From Pseudomonas sp. SG20056 (GTDB lineage Bacteria; Pseudomonadota; Gammaproteobacteria; Pseudomonadales; Pseudomonadaceae), in assembly GCF_031764535.1 (NCBI RefSeq), contig NZ_CP134499.1, forward strand, positions 2,604,001-2,668,000: a stretch of 64,000 nucleotides of DNA, in the 5' to 3' direction. A program made the translations under genes and the position numbers. Shown here one piece after another: positions 51,694-61,442 of the stretch. A model generated the notes under the pieces. That model saw only the letters and a program-made list of their open reading frames with translations, searched no databases and was not told the origin of the DNA. Numbering within the stretch: position 1 is the stretch's first letter; each line of letters starts with the position of its first letter.

Positions 51694-54600
51694 TACCAAA
51701 CCTGTTCCACCTGCGCTTCACCCTGCAGCACGCGGCTGTCGAGAAAGTGGCAGAAGTCCGCCAGACGCGGGTGATCGAAAACATCGGAGACCTTCACCGC
51801 CGTACCGAACTCACTGGCCAGGCGATTGACGATCTGGATGGTCTGCAGCGACTGCCCGCCCAGCTCGAAAAAGTTGTCAGCGGCCTGAATCGCGCTGACG
51901 CCGAGAATCTGCTGCCAGATGCTGCGCACCCGTTGCTGGGTCTCATCGTCCAGCGCCTGCTCGCGCGAGCCTTGCAGGTACTCCGTTTGCAGGCGTTTGC
52001 GGTCGAGCTTGTTAGTGGCGGTGCGCGGCAACACCGGGTAGTGCCGGTAATCGGTCGGCACCATGGCCGCCGGCAGCAGCTTGGCGAGCTCCTGGCGGAT
52101 ACCACGTACGTCATCGCGCGGACCACTGATAAAGGCCACCAACCGGCGCAACCCGCCGCCTAGTTCCAGACCCTGCACGCAGGCCTCATCGACCCCGCTC
52201 AAAGCCAGCAGACGCGACTCGACTTCGCCGGGCTGGATGCGATAGCCGCTGATCTTGAATTCATTGTCCAGGCGGCCGAGGTAAACCAGGCGGCCTTCCT
52301 CTATCCGCACCCGATCACCAGTGCGGTAGACCGGCGTCTGCTGCGCGCCGATCAGCAAGCTGGCAAAGGCCTGCGAATCGCTGCCCAGGTAGCCGTTGGC
52401 TAACTGCGCACCGCACAGCACGAGCTCGCCCTCCTCGGCCGGACGTTCGCCACGGCCGAGCACCAGCGCCGTGACGCCAGCCAGCGGCTGACCAATCGGC
52501 AAGCTGTCGCCATCCGCTGTCAGCTGCTGCAGATCGCAAGTAGTCGCTACCACCGTAGTTTCGGTCGGGCCATAGGTGTTGATCAGGCGAATCGCTGGCG
52601 GGGCCATACGCTGCCAGGCCGTCAGTTGTTCGCGGTACACCGCCTCGCCGCCGATGATCACACTCTTCAACCCACCCGGCACCTGCACCAGGCCGGCGCG
52701 CAGGGCCACCACCCACTCGTTCCAGAAGGCGGTCGGCAGGTCTAGCACGCTGATTGCCAGTTGCTCGAGACCCTCGACAAAGGCGCTGATCGACTCCAGC
52801 AGCGCATCGGTGCGCAGCACCAGCGTCGCGCCGGCGCTGAGACTGACAAATACCTCCTCGATGCTGGCGTCGAAGTTGAACGGGGCGAACTGCAGCATGC
52901 GATCGGTGGCATCCACGCCATAACGCAGACGCGCCGCCTGGATAAAGTGGTCCAGCGCGCGGTGGCTGATCTCCACACCCTTGGGCGTACCGGTAGAGCC
53001 GGAGGTGAACATCAGGTAGGCCGCCGCCTCGCCCTGACGTGGCGCGCAGAGGCGCTTGGTGCTGTGCAGCACGCCAGCCAGTTCGATCGGACCACTGTAG
53101 CTATCGGCCAGGCGATGGCGGAACGCCGCCTCGGTGACCACCAGGGCCAGCTGCGCGGTGGTGCAGATCAGGCGCTGACGTTCAGCGGGCTGCTCCGGGT
53201 CGAGCGGCACATACACCGCCCCCGCCAGCAACACGCCGAGTTGCACGACAATCGCCTCGGGGCTGCGGCTGAGCATCACCCCGACCCGCTCACCCGGCTG
53301 TACGCCACGCTCGCTCAAGGCGGCGGCGATGGTTTCGGCCTGCGCCTGCAATTCGCCGTAGGTAAGCCTGCGCTCGCCCTGGCACAGCGCCAGGTGCTGC
53401 GGCTGCCGTTCGGCCTGGGCGCGAATGGCCAGCAGCACGCAGCCGACCTCGGCCATGGCGGTCTGCTCGGCGGCCGGTGCGCTAAGCAGATGCTGCGCGC
53501 GGTACTGCGCGCTCCAGGCGCTCAGCAACTGATCACGCGGCTGTTGCGGGGCCTGCAACCAGGCGGCCAGCAGACTGAACAACTCCTCCTGCAGCGCGCG
53601 CACCTGCGCCTGGCTGTAGCACGCCGGGTTGGCGTCGTAATCCAGCAGCGGCACACCGTTAGCACCCAGATGCACTTCCAGGGTCAGGTCTTCCACCGGG
53701 CCGGCACTCAGGCTCAAGGTGCGCGCCGGACAGTCACCGAAGGTCTGCGGCCGGTCGAACGGCATGATATTGATCAGCGGGCCGAACAGGCGTTGCTCGC
53801 CACCGACCCGAGCGAGGTCGCGGCGCAGTGACTCGTAACGGTAATGCTGATGCTTGCGACTGCTGCGGCGCAGCTTGCCGATGCTCTGTGCGGCTTCGAG
53901 CAGATTGGCCTGATCGCTCAGGTTGAGACACAGCGGGGCGATGTTCATCTGCATGCAGGGCACATTGAAGGAGGCCGAACCCATACGGTTCATCACCATC
54001 AGACCGAGCACCTGGGCGGCGCTGCCGCTGACCTGGCGCAACTGCGCCGACAGTGCGGCCAAAAGCAGGTCTGGCCAGCCAATTTTATTGGCCTCGGCCA
54101 GTTGATTCAGCGCCTGCCACAGCGACGGCGGAAACGCTGCCGAATGACGGAGGAAGGTCGCCGAAATCGGCGCAACGCGCTCACTAAAGCTGACGGCCTC
54201 AGGCAGCGCACCCAGCTGTTCACACCAGTAGTCGCGGGCTGCGGCCGTACGGCCCTGGCTTTCGCGCTCGGCATCCTCACTCAGTACTGCGGCGTAGTCA
54301 CCAAACTCGCAAGGTGCGGCCGGTTCACCGCGCGTTGCCGCGCCATACAGCTCGGCAACGCGCTGATAGAGCAGGTTGCTGCCATAACCATCGAGGGCTA
54401 TGTGGTGAATGCAGCCGTAGAGGAAATCCACCTCTGTGCCATGCAGCAGAGTGAAGCGGCATGGCAGCTCGCGTTCCAGATCGAACGGCTGGCGAATCTC
54501 GGCCATGCCCCACTGCTGCACCCAGGCCTGGGCATCGATCCCGGCCGGTATTTGCACCTGCGCCACGCTGAGCGGCAGTTCGGCAGGGTTGAACCACACC

Positions 54601-54794
54601 TGCTCGCCCTCGACCACAAAATGCCCGCAGAGCGCTTCGCATTCGCTGACCGCCTGGCGCAGCGCGGCCATCAGCTGCGCGGCTTGGATCTTGCCGGCGA
54701 AGACGATGCATTCGGCAGTGTTGAACATCGCGCGATCTTCATTCAGCACATAGCCGTGCCACAGGCCCTGCTGGGCGACTCCCAAGCGCCTCAT
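51693..54794 (-). CDS. NRPS: C-A-PCP, lysine-type code
   Basis: A 1033-residue synthetase. The condensation domain (1-430) has HHIALDG at 130-136, as in domains that accept an aryl group from an aryl carrier protein. The adenylation domain (450-935) has MFTSGSTGTPKG, NTYGPTETT, YRTGDR and NKLDR. The carrier domain has Ser982 in FFELGGQSLQ. There is no thioesterase, unlike EntF. The specificity residues are D642 A643 E646 D685 I713 G715 T740 V748 V749 K929, giving DAEDIGTVVK. Glu and Asp in the pocket point to a basic side chain, and I recall DGEDHGTVVK as a lysine code in pyoverdine synthetases. The start at 54794 overlaps the entB stop as ATGA. It probably joins DHB to lysine. Confidence 0.93.
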   Translation of the reverse strand: MRRLGVAQQGLWHGYVLNEDRAMFNTAECIVFAGKIQAAQLMAALRQAVSECEALCGHFVVEGEQVWFNPAELPLSVAQVQIPAGIDAQAWVQQWGMAEIRQPFDLERELPCRFTLLHGTEVDFLYGCIHHIALDGYGSNLLYQRVAELYGAATRGEPAAPCEFGDYAAVLSEDAERESQGRTAAARDYWCEQLGALPEAVSFSERVAPISATFLRHSAAFPPSLWQALNQLAEANKIGWPDLLLAALSAQLRQVSGSAAQVLGLMVMNRMGSASFNVPCMQMNIAPLCLNLSDQANLLEAAQSIGKLRRSSRKHQHYRYESLRRDLARVGGEQRLFGPLINIMPFDRPQTFGDCPARTLSLSAGPVEDLTLEVHLGANGVPLLDYDANPACYSQAQVRALQEELFSLLAAWLQAPQQPRDQLLSAWSAQYRAQHLLSAPAAEQTAMAEVGCVLLAIRAQAERQPQHLALCQGERRLTYGELQAQAETIAAALSERGVQPGERVGVMLSRSPEAIVVQLGVLLAGAVYVPLDPEQPAERQRLICTTAQLALVVTEAAFRHRLADSYSGPIELAGVLHSTKRLCAPRQGEAAAYLMFTSGSTGTPKGVEISHRALDHFIQAARLRYGVDATDRMLQFAPFNFDASIEEVFVSLSAGATLVLRTDALLESISAFVEGLEQLAISVLDLPTAFWNEWVVALRAGLVQVPGGLKSVIIGGEAVYREQLTAWQRMAPPAIRLINTYGPTETTVVATTCDLQQLTADGDSLPIGQPLAGVTALVLGRGERPAEEGELVLCGAQLANGYLGSDSQAFASLLIGAQQTPVYRTGDRVRIEEGRLVYLGRLDNEFKISGYRIQPGEVESRLLALSGVDEACVQGLELGGGLRRLVAFISGPRDDVRGIRQELAKLLPAAMVPTDYRHYPVLPRTATNKLDRKRLQTEYLQGSREQALDDETQQRVRSIWQQILGVSAIQAADNFFELGGQSLQTIQIVNRLASEFGTAVKVSDVFDHPRLADFCHFLDSRVLQGEAQVEQVW

Positions 54795-55663
54795 GCGGCA
54801 CCGCCATGCTGTTCGATCAGGCTCCACCAGCCGTTCAGCGTCGGCGTCTTGGCCAGATCGGTGAAACTCAGTTCCAGCCCCTGCGCACGCCACTCACTGA
54901 GCAGCGCCATCACCTGAATCGAGTCGAGGCCGTAGTCGAGCAGGTTCTCGTCGGGGTCGAAGGGTTCGTCCAGTTCATCCAACAGGCTCAGCAGGCGTGC
55001 CTGCAAGGCGGCGCGGGTCAATGCCGGTGCGGCGGTGCGGCCCAGGCTCAGCACATCGGCGCAACGAATCACCTGGCCGCAGCGGGTCGCCACATAATTC
55101 AACGCCATCTGGTGGTCGGCCTGGTTAAAGTCGGCCACGCCATCGGCCAGCAGGAACGGCTGGATGTCGCGCATAAAGGCGTCGCAGGCGGTCATCAGAC
55201 AGCCGATATGGGCGTAGATGCCGCCGATGATCAGCTGGTCGCGCCCCAGTTCCTTGAGCATGTGCTCCAGCGGCGAACGCTGAAAGGCGCTGTAGCGCCA
55301 CTTCACCAGTACCGTGTCGTCAGGCTCCGGGGCCAGCCCGGCGATGATCGCCTGACGCTCGGGGTGCTGGGTAATGCCCGGCCCCCACATATCGTTGAGC
55401 AGGGCCCGTTCGGCGTCGCTTTGCGCGCCGGGCTGGGCGGTGTAAACCACCGGAATACCCAGCAGCTTGCATTGCGCACGCACCGCTGCCAGCCGCTCGA
55501 CCAAGGCCTGAACGAAGGTGCTGTCGGCCTCCCAGAAGTCGGCGAAATACGCCTGCATATCGTGAATCAACAATACCGCGCGGGCCGGATCAAGCGTCCA
55601 CTTGACCTTGTTAGGCGTCCATTCGCTGGGGATGCTGTAGGGCTGCAGAGCCGGGATAGCCAT
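54791..55663 (-). CDS. entB: Isochorismatase / aryl carrier protein
   Basis: A 290-residue two-domain enzyme. Residues 1-205 are isochorismatase, which turns isochorismate into 2,3-dihydro-DHB: LLIHDMQAYF, VKWRYSAFQRSPLE and GGIYAHIGCLMTACDAFMRD match EntB closely. Residues 215-285 are an aryl carrier domain with the phosphopantetheine Ser in LLDYGLDSIQVM near 251. EntE charges this site with DHB. GAATAAGGAAAT-type site precedes the ATG at 55663, and the 3' end overlaps the first NRPS gene by four bases. Both halves look intact. Confidence 0.95.
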   Translation of the reverse strand: MAIPALQPYSIPSEWTPNKVKWTLDPARAVLLIHDMQAYFADFWEADSTFVQALVERLAAVRAQCKLLGIPVVYTAQPGAQSDAERALLNDMWGPGITQHPERQAIIAGLAPEPDDTVLVKWRYSAFQRSPLEHMLKELGRDQLIIGGIYAHIGCLMTACDAFMRDIQPFLLADGVADFNQADHQMALNYVATRCGQVIRCADVLSLGRTAAPALTRAALQARLLSLLDELDEPFDPDENLLDYGLDSIQVMALLSEWRAQGLELSFTDLAKTPTLNGWWSLIEQHGGAA

Positions 55664-55675
55664 GAGAGGATTTCC

Positions 55676-57316
55676 TTATTCAGTAGGAGCTAATTCAGTG
55701 GGAGCAAGATGCGCCGCAATACGCTGACGCAGACGGGTCTTGTCGACCTTGCCGACGGCGGTCATGGGCAGCCTGTCGAGGTGTTCGAAACGGTCGGGCA
55801 ACTTGTAGTCGGCCAAGCCCAGGCCACGCAGAAACTTGCGCAAGGCGATGCTCTTGAGCGCCGGGTCACGGCTGACCACGAAGGCGCAGCTTTTCTCGCC
55901 CAGCGCCGTGTCGGGCATCGCCACCAGCGCCGCATGGGTGATTGCCGGGTGCGCCATCAGCAGGTTTTCCACTTCCTCGGCGGCGATCTTCTCGCCACCG
56001 CGATTGATCTGGTCCTTGATCCGCCCGACCACCTCCAGGTAGCCATCGGCGCGCAGCCGCACTAGATCGCCGGAGCGGTAGAAACCCTCGGCATCGAAGG
56101 CCTGGGCGTTGTGTTCGGGGCTCTGAAAATAACCGCGAATGGTGTACGGTCCACGGGTCAGCAGCGCACCGATCTCACCGACCGCCACCGGGTTGCCGGC
56201 GCGGTCGAGCACGCGCACTTCATCGGCAGGGCTCATCGGACAACCCTGAGTGCCATAGACGTGCGCCTCGTCATCATCGAGACGGGTGTAATTGACCAGG
56301 CCCTCGGCCATGCCGAACACCTGCTGCAGGCGACAACCCAGTTCGCTGCCGATTCGCTGTGCCTGCGCCTCAGGCAAGCGCGCGCCGCCGACCTGCAACA
56401 GTTGCAGGCTGGCCAATTCGGCCCGTTGCTCGGCGGCAGCCTGTAGCCACAGCGACAGTGCCGGCGGCACCAGGGCGCTGACATTTACCTGATGACGAGC
56501 GATCAGCGGGAAGCAGGTCGCCGGCCCCGGATCGACCGCCAGCACCACGCAGCCGCCGGCATGCAATACCCCCAGCGCGCCAGGCGAACTCAAGGCAAAG
56601 TTGTGCGCCGCTGGTAGCGCGCAGAGATAGCGGGTGTGGCGGTCGAACGCGCAGATTTCCACGCTGCGGCGCACGCTGTAGGCGTAGTCGTCATGGGTAC
56701 GCGGAATCAGCTTCGGCGTGCCGGTGCTGCCACCAGAAAGCTGGAAGAACGCCACCTGATCGGCTGGCGTCGGCGCATAGGCGCGCAGCACTGCAGCCGG
56801 CTGCAACCAGGCGCTCAGCGACCGCACAGGGTCGGCATCGCCATCGAGCAGCAGGGTATCGAGTTCAGGAATTGCGGCCTGTAATTCATCGAAAAAACGG
56901 TCATCGGCAAACAGCGGATGCTGGCGACTGCCGATAAACAGCCGCGGGCGCACCTGTCCGGCGTAGGCCAGTAGTTCCAGGCGGCTATGGCTGAACAGCG
57001 CGTTGACCGGCGCAACACCCACCTTGAGCAGGGCGAAGAAGACGATATAGAACTCAGCCTGATTACCCAGCTGGACCAACGCCCGATCACCCGGAGCAAA
57101 GCCCTGATTGGCCAGGCGCTGAGCCAGATGAGCGGCCTGCGCATCCACGTCGGCATAGCTCAGCTGGCGTTCGCCACAGATCAGTGCAATCGCCTCGGGT
57201 TGCGCCTGCACCTGGGCCTCGAGCAGTTGCGTCAGCGGCTCACCGCGCCAGTAACCGGCCTGGCGATAGCGCGCGGCAAATTCCGCCGGCCAGGGCGTGA
57301 ACGGCACCAAACTCAT
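55676..57316 (-). CDS. entE: 2,3-dihydroxybenzoate-AMP ligase
   Basis: A 546-residue aryl acid adenylating enzyme that activates DHB and loads it on the EntB carrier domain. [20 protein letters not shown] is the A3 core in the form typical of DHB/salicylate ligases. The pocket region [20 protein letters not shown] has the Asn expected for a hydroxybenzoate in place of the amino-acid Asp. [20 protein letters not shown] and TAVGKVDK close the domain. The ATG at 57316 has GGGAGG five bases upstream and overlaps the entC stop as ATGA. The last nine residues, APTELAPTE, form a short tandem repeat in an otherwise normal C terminus. Confidence 0.95.
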   Translation of the reverse strand: MSLVPFTPWPAEFAARYRQAGYWRGEPLTQLLEAQVQAQPEAIALICGERQLSYADVDAQAAHLAQRLANQGFAPGDRALVQLGNQAEFYIVFFALLKVGVAPVNALFSHSRLELLAYAGQVRPRLFIGSRQHPLFADDRFFDELQAAIPELDTLLLDGDADPVRSLSAWLQPAAVLRAYAPTPADQVAFFQLSGGSTGTPKLIPRTHDDYAYSVRRSVEICAFDRHTRYLCALPAAHNFALSSPGALGVLHAGGCVVLAVDPGPATCFPLIARHQVNVSALVPPALSLWLQAAAEQRAELASLQLLQVGGARLPEAQAQRIGSELGCRLQQVFGMAEGLVNYTRLDDDEAHVYGTQGCPMSPADEVRVLDRAGNPVAVGEIGALLTRGPYTIRGYFQSPEHNAQAFDAEGFYRSGDLVRLRADGYLEVVGRIKDQINRGGEKIAAEEVENLLMAHPAITHAALVAMPDTALGEKSCAFVVSRDPALKSIALRKFLRGLGLADYKLPDRFEHLDRLPMTAVGKVDKTRLRQRIAAHLAPTELAPTE

Positions 57317-58485
57317 AGCGCCTCCCGTTCCAGACCGAAGGCCGAGAGCATGGTGCCGAGCTTGTTGCCGGTCTCCAGCCACTCCGACTCCGGACAGGAC
57401 GCGGTAACCAAACCCGCGCCGGCAAACAGGCTGACCCGCGTGTGTTCAACGATGCCGCAGCGGATCACCACCGCCCATTCGCCGTTGCCATCGGCATCAC
57501 TCCAGCCGACGATGCCGCCAAATACACCGCGGTCGAACGGCTCCAGTTCGGCGATCAGACGTTTGGCCGCCGCAGTCGGAAAGCCGCACAGCGCTGGTGT
57601 TGGATGCAGGCGGCAGGCCAGGCTCAGCGCCGATGCAGGCGTATCCAGCTCGCCAGCGATTTGCGTCGACAGGTGCCAGAGCCGCGCGGTTTTCAACAAA
57701 GAAGGCGCATCGGCCACGTTCAGGCTGCGGCACAGCGGGCGCAGCTGGCGATCCAGCTCCTGGATCACCAGGCGATGCTCATGCAGGTCCTTGGTCGATT
57801 GCAGCAGCGCCTGCGCCACCAACGCATCAGCAGCAGGGTCAGCCAGACGCTTGGCCGAGCCGGCCAGTGGATTGGAGGTGAAGTGTCGACCGTGTTGACG
57901 CAACAACAGCTCGGGGCTCGCGCCGATCAGCACACCGCCATCCGGCAAATCCATGGAAAAGTGATAGGCCTCGGGGTTCTGCTGGCGCAGCCCCTGGAAC
58001 ACCGTAGCGGCGCACGGCGCATTGTCGAACTCCAGCTGCAACAGCCGCGACAGCACCACCTTGCTCACCTGGCCGCCACGCAACACTTCGACGGCACGAC
58101 CGACGGCTTGTTTGAAACCAGCCTGATCCGGCTGCTCGGTGCATTGGCGTGCCTTGCCGCAGGGTAAACCGCAAACCCTGGTTGGCGGTGCGACTGGCAA
58201 CAGGCGCGAAACATGGCGTGGGACAAACAGACTGGACGGCTGCTGCTTGTCGAAGGGAATCACCCCAACCACCATTGGCTGGCTCAAGCCAGCCGCCTTG
58301 GCCTCGGCAAAGGCCGCCTCTACCGCCCGTTCAACGCCGTGACCATCCTCACCTGCCGGTGTCTCGATGGCCTGAAAACAGCCGCTGGCCTCAACCCCGC
58401 CTTCAGGGGAATAGAACCTATAAGTGGGTGCATAGATATCGCTCCAAGGGGAGCCCCCACGAGCGACACGCGTCAATGCATTCAC
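57313..58485 (-). CDS. entC: Isochorismate synthase
   Basis: A 390-residue chorismate-using enzyme that makes isochorismate, the first step of DHB synthesis. [65 protein letters not shown], and the C-terminal [15 protein letters not shown] and FAGAGLV are in family order. I place the start at a GTG (58485) because GGAGG lies five bases ahead of it. The in-frame ATG at 58497 has no such site and is only two bases from the Fur-like box. It is the first gene of the biosynthetic operon. Confidence 0.93.
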   Translation of the reverse strand: MNALTRVARGGSPWSDIYAPTYRFYSPEGGVEASGCFQAIETPAGEDGHGVERAVEAAFAEAKAAGLSQPMVVGVIPFDKQQPSSLFVPRHVSRLLPVAPPTRVCGLPCGKARQCTEQPDQAGFKQAVGRAVEVLRGGQVSKVVLSRLLQLEFDNAPCAATVFQGLRQQNPEAYHFSMDLPDGGVLIGASPELLLRQHGRHFTSNPLAGSAKRLADPAADALVAQALLQSTKDLHEHRLVIQELDRQLRPLCRSLNVADAPSLLKTARLWHLSTQIAGELDTPASALSLACRLHPTPALCGFPTAAAKRLIAELEPFDRGVFGGIVGWSDADGNGEWAVVIRCGIVEHTRVSLFAGAGLVTASCPESEWLETGNKLGTMLSAFGLEREAL

Positions 58486-58499
58486 TCCAACCTCCATAT

Positions 58500-58527
58500 T
58501 TAACGCTAATACGAACAATTAGCATTT
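58500..58527. promoter_or_regulatory. Fur-like box ahead of entC
   Basis: TTAACGCTAA (58500-58509) and ATTAGCATTT (58518-58527) are the same arms as in the box ahead of the exporter operon (37321-37342), here separated by eight bases instead of two. The 6-bp difference equals one Fur hexamer. The position directly ahead of entC fits repression of the whole biosynthetic operon under iron-replete conditions. Confidence 0.6.
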
Positions 58528-58757
58528 ACATAAAGATGGCAAAACTAACCACTCGCAGAAGTTGCGTCAATTTATTTCTAAGGCTCTAGCCCGTGGGTTA
58601 CTGAGACGAAGTGGTGGGATTTGCAGCCATCCGCCGCGAACCTGCAGCCCGCTTGCAGCTTTGGCCGACAAGTGCAGCGATCCCGTCTGGGTGAATGACA
58701 AAAGTGATTTAGCCAAACTGCCAACGACATCGCAGCGCTGACAACGGGCGGGAACTC

Positions 58758-60692
58758 CTACTTGCCCCGCCCCGCCAGGATGCGCGTTGCGCCCTGGGTT
58801 TTCTGGCAGTACCAGAACACCCGGCTGACGCCACGGGTGATCGCCACGTAGGCCAGGCGCAGGCTTTCATCCTGCATGGCTTGGTCGTAGCTGTTGCTGA
58901 AAAATCCCGAGTAGGCATACAGCGCATTGCGCAGCGGGTGCGGCTCAGGCGGCATGCAGTCATCGAGGATGATTGCCACTTCGGCTTGCAAGCCCTTGGC
59001 GCGGTGGATGGTGTAGGCCTTGACCGGCAGTTTCTTGTCCAGCTGCGCGGTAATGGCCTGCAGCGGTTCGTTGCGCCGGCTGAGCAGCAGCACGGCATTA
59101 CGTTCGCGGCTGTTGCGCGCGGCGGCGTAAGCGCACTGCGCGTTGATCTGTTTGAGCAGCTCCGGCAGGCGTGCCTTGCTATCGAAGCGCTGGATCAGGC
59201 GCACACCATGATCACCTGGCTGGGTAGCTTTGATCGCCTGACTGGCCTTCTCCTGTTTGTGCTGCACGTCGCCGAGCAGCGCTTCAGCGTCACGGATAAT
59301 CGGCTCAATCGAACGGTAGTTGTTGGCCAGGGTCAGCACGGCGCTGCGTTTGGCTTTGCCTTTACCGGGAAAGTGCCGGTCGAAGTCGATAAACAGCTCC
59401 GGCGAGCTGCCGCGCCAACCGTAGATCGACTGCCAGTCATCGCCAATGGCCATCAGGCTGACGGCTATGCCCGACCCGGCCAGGGAACGCTGCACGGCTT
59501 GCAGCCATTGGACTATTTGCGGCGAGATGTCCTGAAATTCGTCGATCAGCAGATGGCTGAACGGTGTCAGCAGTGACGCTGCCACGCTCTGCCCGTCTGC
59601 ATTCAGCCTTGCCGTCAGCTGGGCGAAGGCGGCGTTAAAGGTCAACAGCCCCTGCTCCTGCAAAGCGCGCTGGAAATAGGGCCAGAACAGCAGCAATGCC
59701 TCAAGAAACTCACGCACTGGTATTACAGTGTCGAGGCGTTGCGGCTGCATCGTCGACAACTCAACGCCGATGCTTTCGGCAAACCCGGCCTGGGCGTAGA
59801 ACACTTCATAGAGCGGCGCAGCACTGAGCTCGCCCGACAGCTTGTAGGCATCCAACGGCGCCTTCGGCAGACGCTTACTCTCAGCCGGCGGTAAGGGTAA
59901 TTGCAGCAGGCTATGCACCCGCTGACGAAACACCAGCTGCTCGGCATAGCACTGCTGATAGGCCTGCTTGAGCAGGCGCTGCTGCGCCGGTCGCATGCGG
60001 CCGGCGCTTAGCGGGTTATCCAGTTCACGACTCGCCGCCTGCGGGTCATCCAGCTGCTCGAACCAGCGCGGGCTATCCAGCACGCTCTTGGCCACACTGC
60101 CCATGGCCGAATGAAAGGTGCGCACGCACTGGCGCGCCTGCACGGCATCGAAGGGATAGTTGAAGAAGCCCAACACCTTGAGTAGCTGTTCGCGCAGCTC
60201 GGCGCAGGACGCATTGGTAAAGGAAATCACCGTCAGCTGCTCGGGCTTGATGCCCAGGTGGCAGAACATAAACACCACCCGCAGCACCAGCGTGGTGGAC
60301 TTGCCCGAGCCGGCACCGGCGAAGATGCGCGTCAGCGGATGATGACTGAGGATCATCGCCCACTGCTCATCCGATGGCGCACTGAGCAGCCCGGCCGTCA
60401 CCGCCCGCGCCACCTGCTCGCGCATAGACTGGGCTTGCGCGGCTTCGACCGTCAGCATGGCAGGGCCGTAAATGCCTTGAGTGCTTGGTTTACTGGCAGT
60501 GCGGCGCGGTTTAGCCGGCGGTTTCGTGCTAGCCGATTGGCCCTTGGCAGGCGCTTTTTTGGCCCGTTGTGCAGGCTTTTTTGACTGCACCGCCGCTTCA
60601 CGCTCGGCACGCAGATAAGCTGTGGTATGGGGAAAGTAGCGCGCCAGTGCAGCGGACAACAGCCGCTTATAGCGCTGAACAGCAGATGGCAT
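58758..60692 (-). CDS. UvrD/Rep-family DNA helicase-like protein
   Basis: A 644-residue superfamily 1 helicase. A Lys/Pro/Ala-rich basic linker (residues 35-70) precedes the motor. The Q-motif is in PSDEQWAMI, motif I is FAGAGSGKST near 127-136, motif II LLIDEFQDISP, motif III GDDWQSIYGWRG, and motif VI LAYVAITRGVSRVFW. It is shorter than UvrD (about 720) and lacks its C-terminal region. It likely unwinds DNA in repair; the exact role is unknown. It stands alone next to the siderophore locus. Confidence 0.87.
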   Translation of the reverse strand: MPSAVQRYKRLLSAALARYFPHTTAYLRAEREAAVQSKKPAQRAKKAPAKGQSASTKPPAKPRRTASKPSTQGIYGPAMLTVEAAQAQSMREQVARAVTAGLLSAPSDEQWAMILSHHPLTRIFAGAGSGKSTTLVLRVVFMFCHLGIKPEQLTVISFTNASCAELREQLLKVLGFFNYPFDAVQARQCVRTFHSAMGSVAKSVLDSPRWFEQLDDPQAASRELDNPLSAGRMRPAQQRLLKQAYQQCYAEQLVFRQRVHSLLQLPLPPAESKRLPKAPLDAYKLSGELSAAPLYEVFYAQAGFAESIGVELSTMQPQRLDTVIPVREFLEALLLFWPYFQRALQEQGLLTFNAAFAQLTARLNADGQSVAASLLTPFSHLLIDEFQDISPQIVQWLQAVQRSLAGSGIAVSLMAIGDDWQSIYGWRGSSPELFIDFDRHFPGKGKAKRSAVLTLANNYRSIEPIIRDAEALLGDVQHKQEKASQAIKATQPGDHGVRLIQRFDSKARLPELLKQINAQCAYAAARNSRERNAVLLLSRRNEPLQAITAQLDKKLPVKAYTIHRAKGLQAEVAIILDDCMPPEPHPLRNALYAYSGFFSNSYDQAMQDESLRLAYVAITRGVSRVFWYCQKTQGATRILAGRGK

Positions 60693-60752
60693 TCGCGACC
60701 CAGCCAGAAGATAGATCGTTGAATGATAAGTGCTTTTTACGTCGAGCTGGCG

Positions 60753-60792
60753 ACTGAGCGGTGAGAAAGCGCAGCGCCTCTCACCGCTCAGT
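60753..60792 (-). terminator. 14-bp perfect hairpin after the GST gene
   Basis: ACTGAGCGGTGAGA pairs perfectly with TCTCACCGCTCAGT across a 12-base loop, 14 bases past the stop of the minus-strand glutathione S-transferase gene. No T-tract follows, but the stem is long enough to act as a strong transcript end. Confidence 0.65.
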
Positions 60793-60806
60793 TCAACCGG
60801 CGGCTA

Positions 60807-61409
60807 TCAACCGAGCATGCCGATATAGCGCGGGTGGCTGGCAACCCGCGCCAGCCAGGTGCGGATGGCCGGATACGGCGTCAAGTCGAAGCCGCCCTCA
60901 TCTGCCACATGGGTGTAGGCATACAGCGCGATATCGGCAATCGAGAAATTCTCGCCAACCAGATACGGCGTGCGCTGCAGCTGCTTTTCCATCACCTTGA
61001 GTGCCTTGTGACCGCGCACATGGCACTCCTCGTACTCGCTACGGCGCGCTTCAGGCAGGCCCTGATAGAGCTGAATAAAGCGCGCCACCGCGACATAAGG
61101 CTCGTGGCTGTATTGCTCGAAGAACTGCCATTGCAGCACCTGGGTGCGCAGGCGCGGTTCGCTGGGCAGAAACGCGCTGCCGTCGGCGAGGAAGTTGAGG
61201 ATGGCATTGGATTCCCACAGGCAGGTGCCGTCTTCCAGCTCCAGCACCGGGATCTTGCCGTTGGGATTCTTGGCCAGAAAGGCATCGCTCTGGGTCTCGC
61301 CCTTGAGGATATCGATCGGGATCCACTCATAGGGCTGATCCAGCAAGTGCAGCATCAGCTTGACCTTGTAGCAGTTGCCCGAGCGGTAATCGCCATAAAC
61401 CTTGTACAT
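60807..61409 (-). CDS. Glutathione S-transferase
   Basis: A 200-residue two-domain GST. The thioredoxin-fold half opens MYKVYGDYRSGNCYKVKLML, with Ser10 as the likely glutathione-activating residue, then NPNGKIPVLELEDG (cis-Pro) and LWESNAILNFLA (Glu-Ser glutathione clamp). The helical half ends SIADIALYAYTHVADEGGF with the conserved capping Asp. The ATG at 61409 has GGAGG eight bases upstream. The substrate is unknown. It follows the aminotransferase gene by 33 bases on the same strand and may share its promoter. Confidence 0.9.
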   Translation of the reverse strand: MYKVYGDYRSGNCYKVKLMLHLLDQPYEWIPIDILKGETQSDAFLAKNPNGKIPVLELEDGTCLWESNAILNFLADGSAFLPSEPRLRTQVLQWQFFEQYSHEPYVAVARFIQLYQGLPEARRSEYEECHVRGHKALKVMEKQLQRTPYLVGENFSIADIALYAYTHVADEGGFDLTPYPAIRTWLARVASHPRYIGMLG

Positions 61410-61442
61410 ATCGCCCTCCTCCAACCTGCTTGACCGCGTGGA

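Noticed and set aside
52761..54917. Two open frames of about 356 codons each, antisense to the first NRPS gene
   Set aside because: They mirror the codon periodicity of the NRPS and entB genes, show no domain likeness and have no ribosome-binding sites.
55676..55711. Tandem repeat at the entE C terminus (APTELAPTE), considered as a frameshift or truncation
   Set aside because: The adenylation domain is complete through its last catalytic Lys, so this is only a short local duplication at the tail.
57317..57382. 22-codon upstream extension of entE
   Set aside because: The ATG at 57316 has GGGAGG five bases before it and overlaps the entC stop as ATGA, the normal operon junction.
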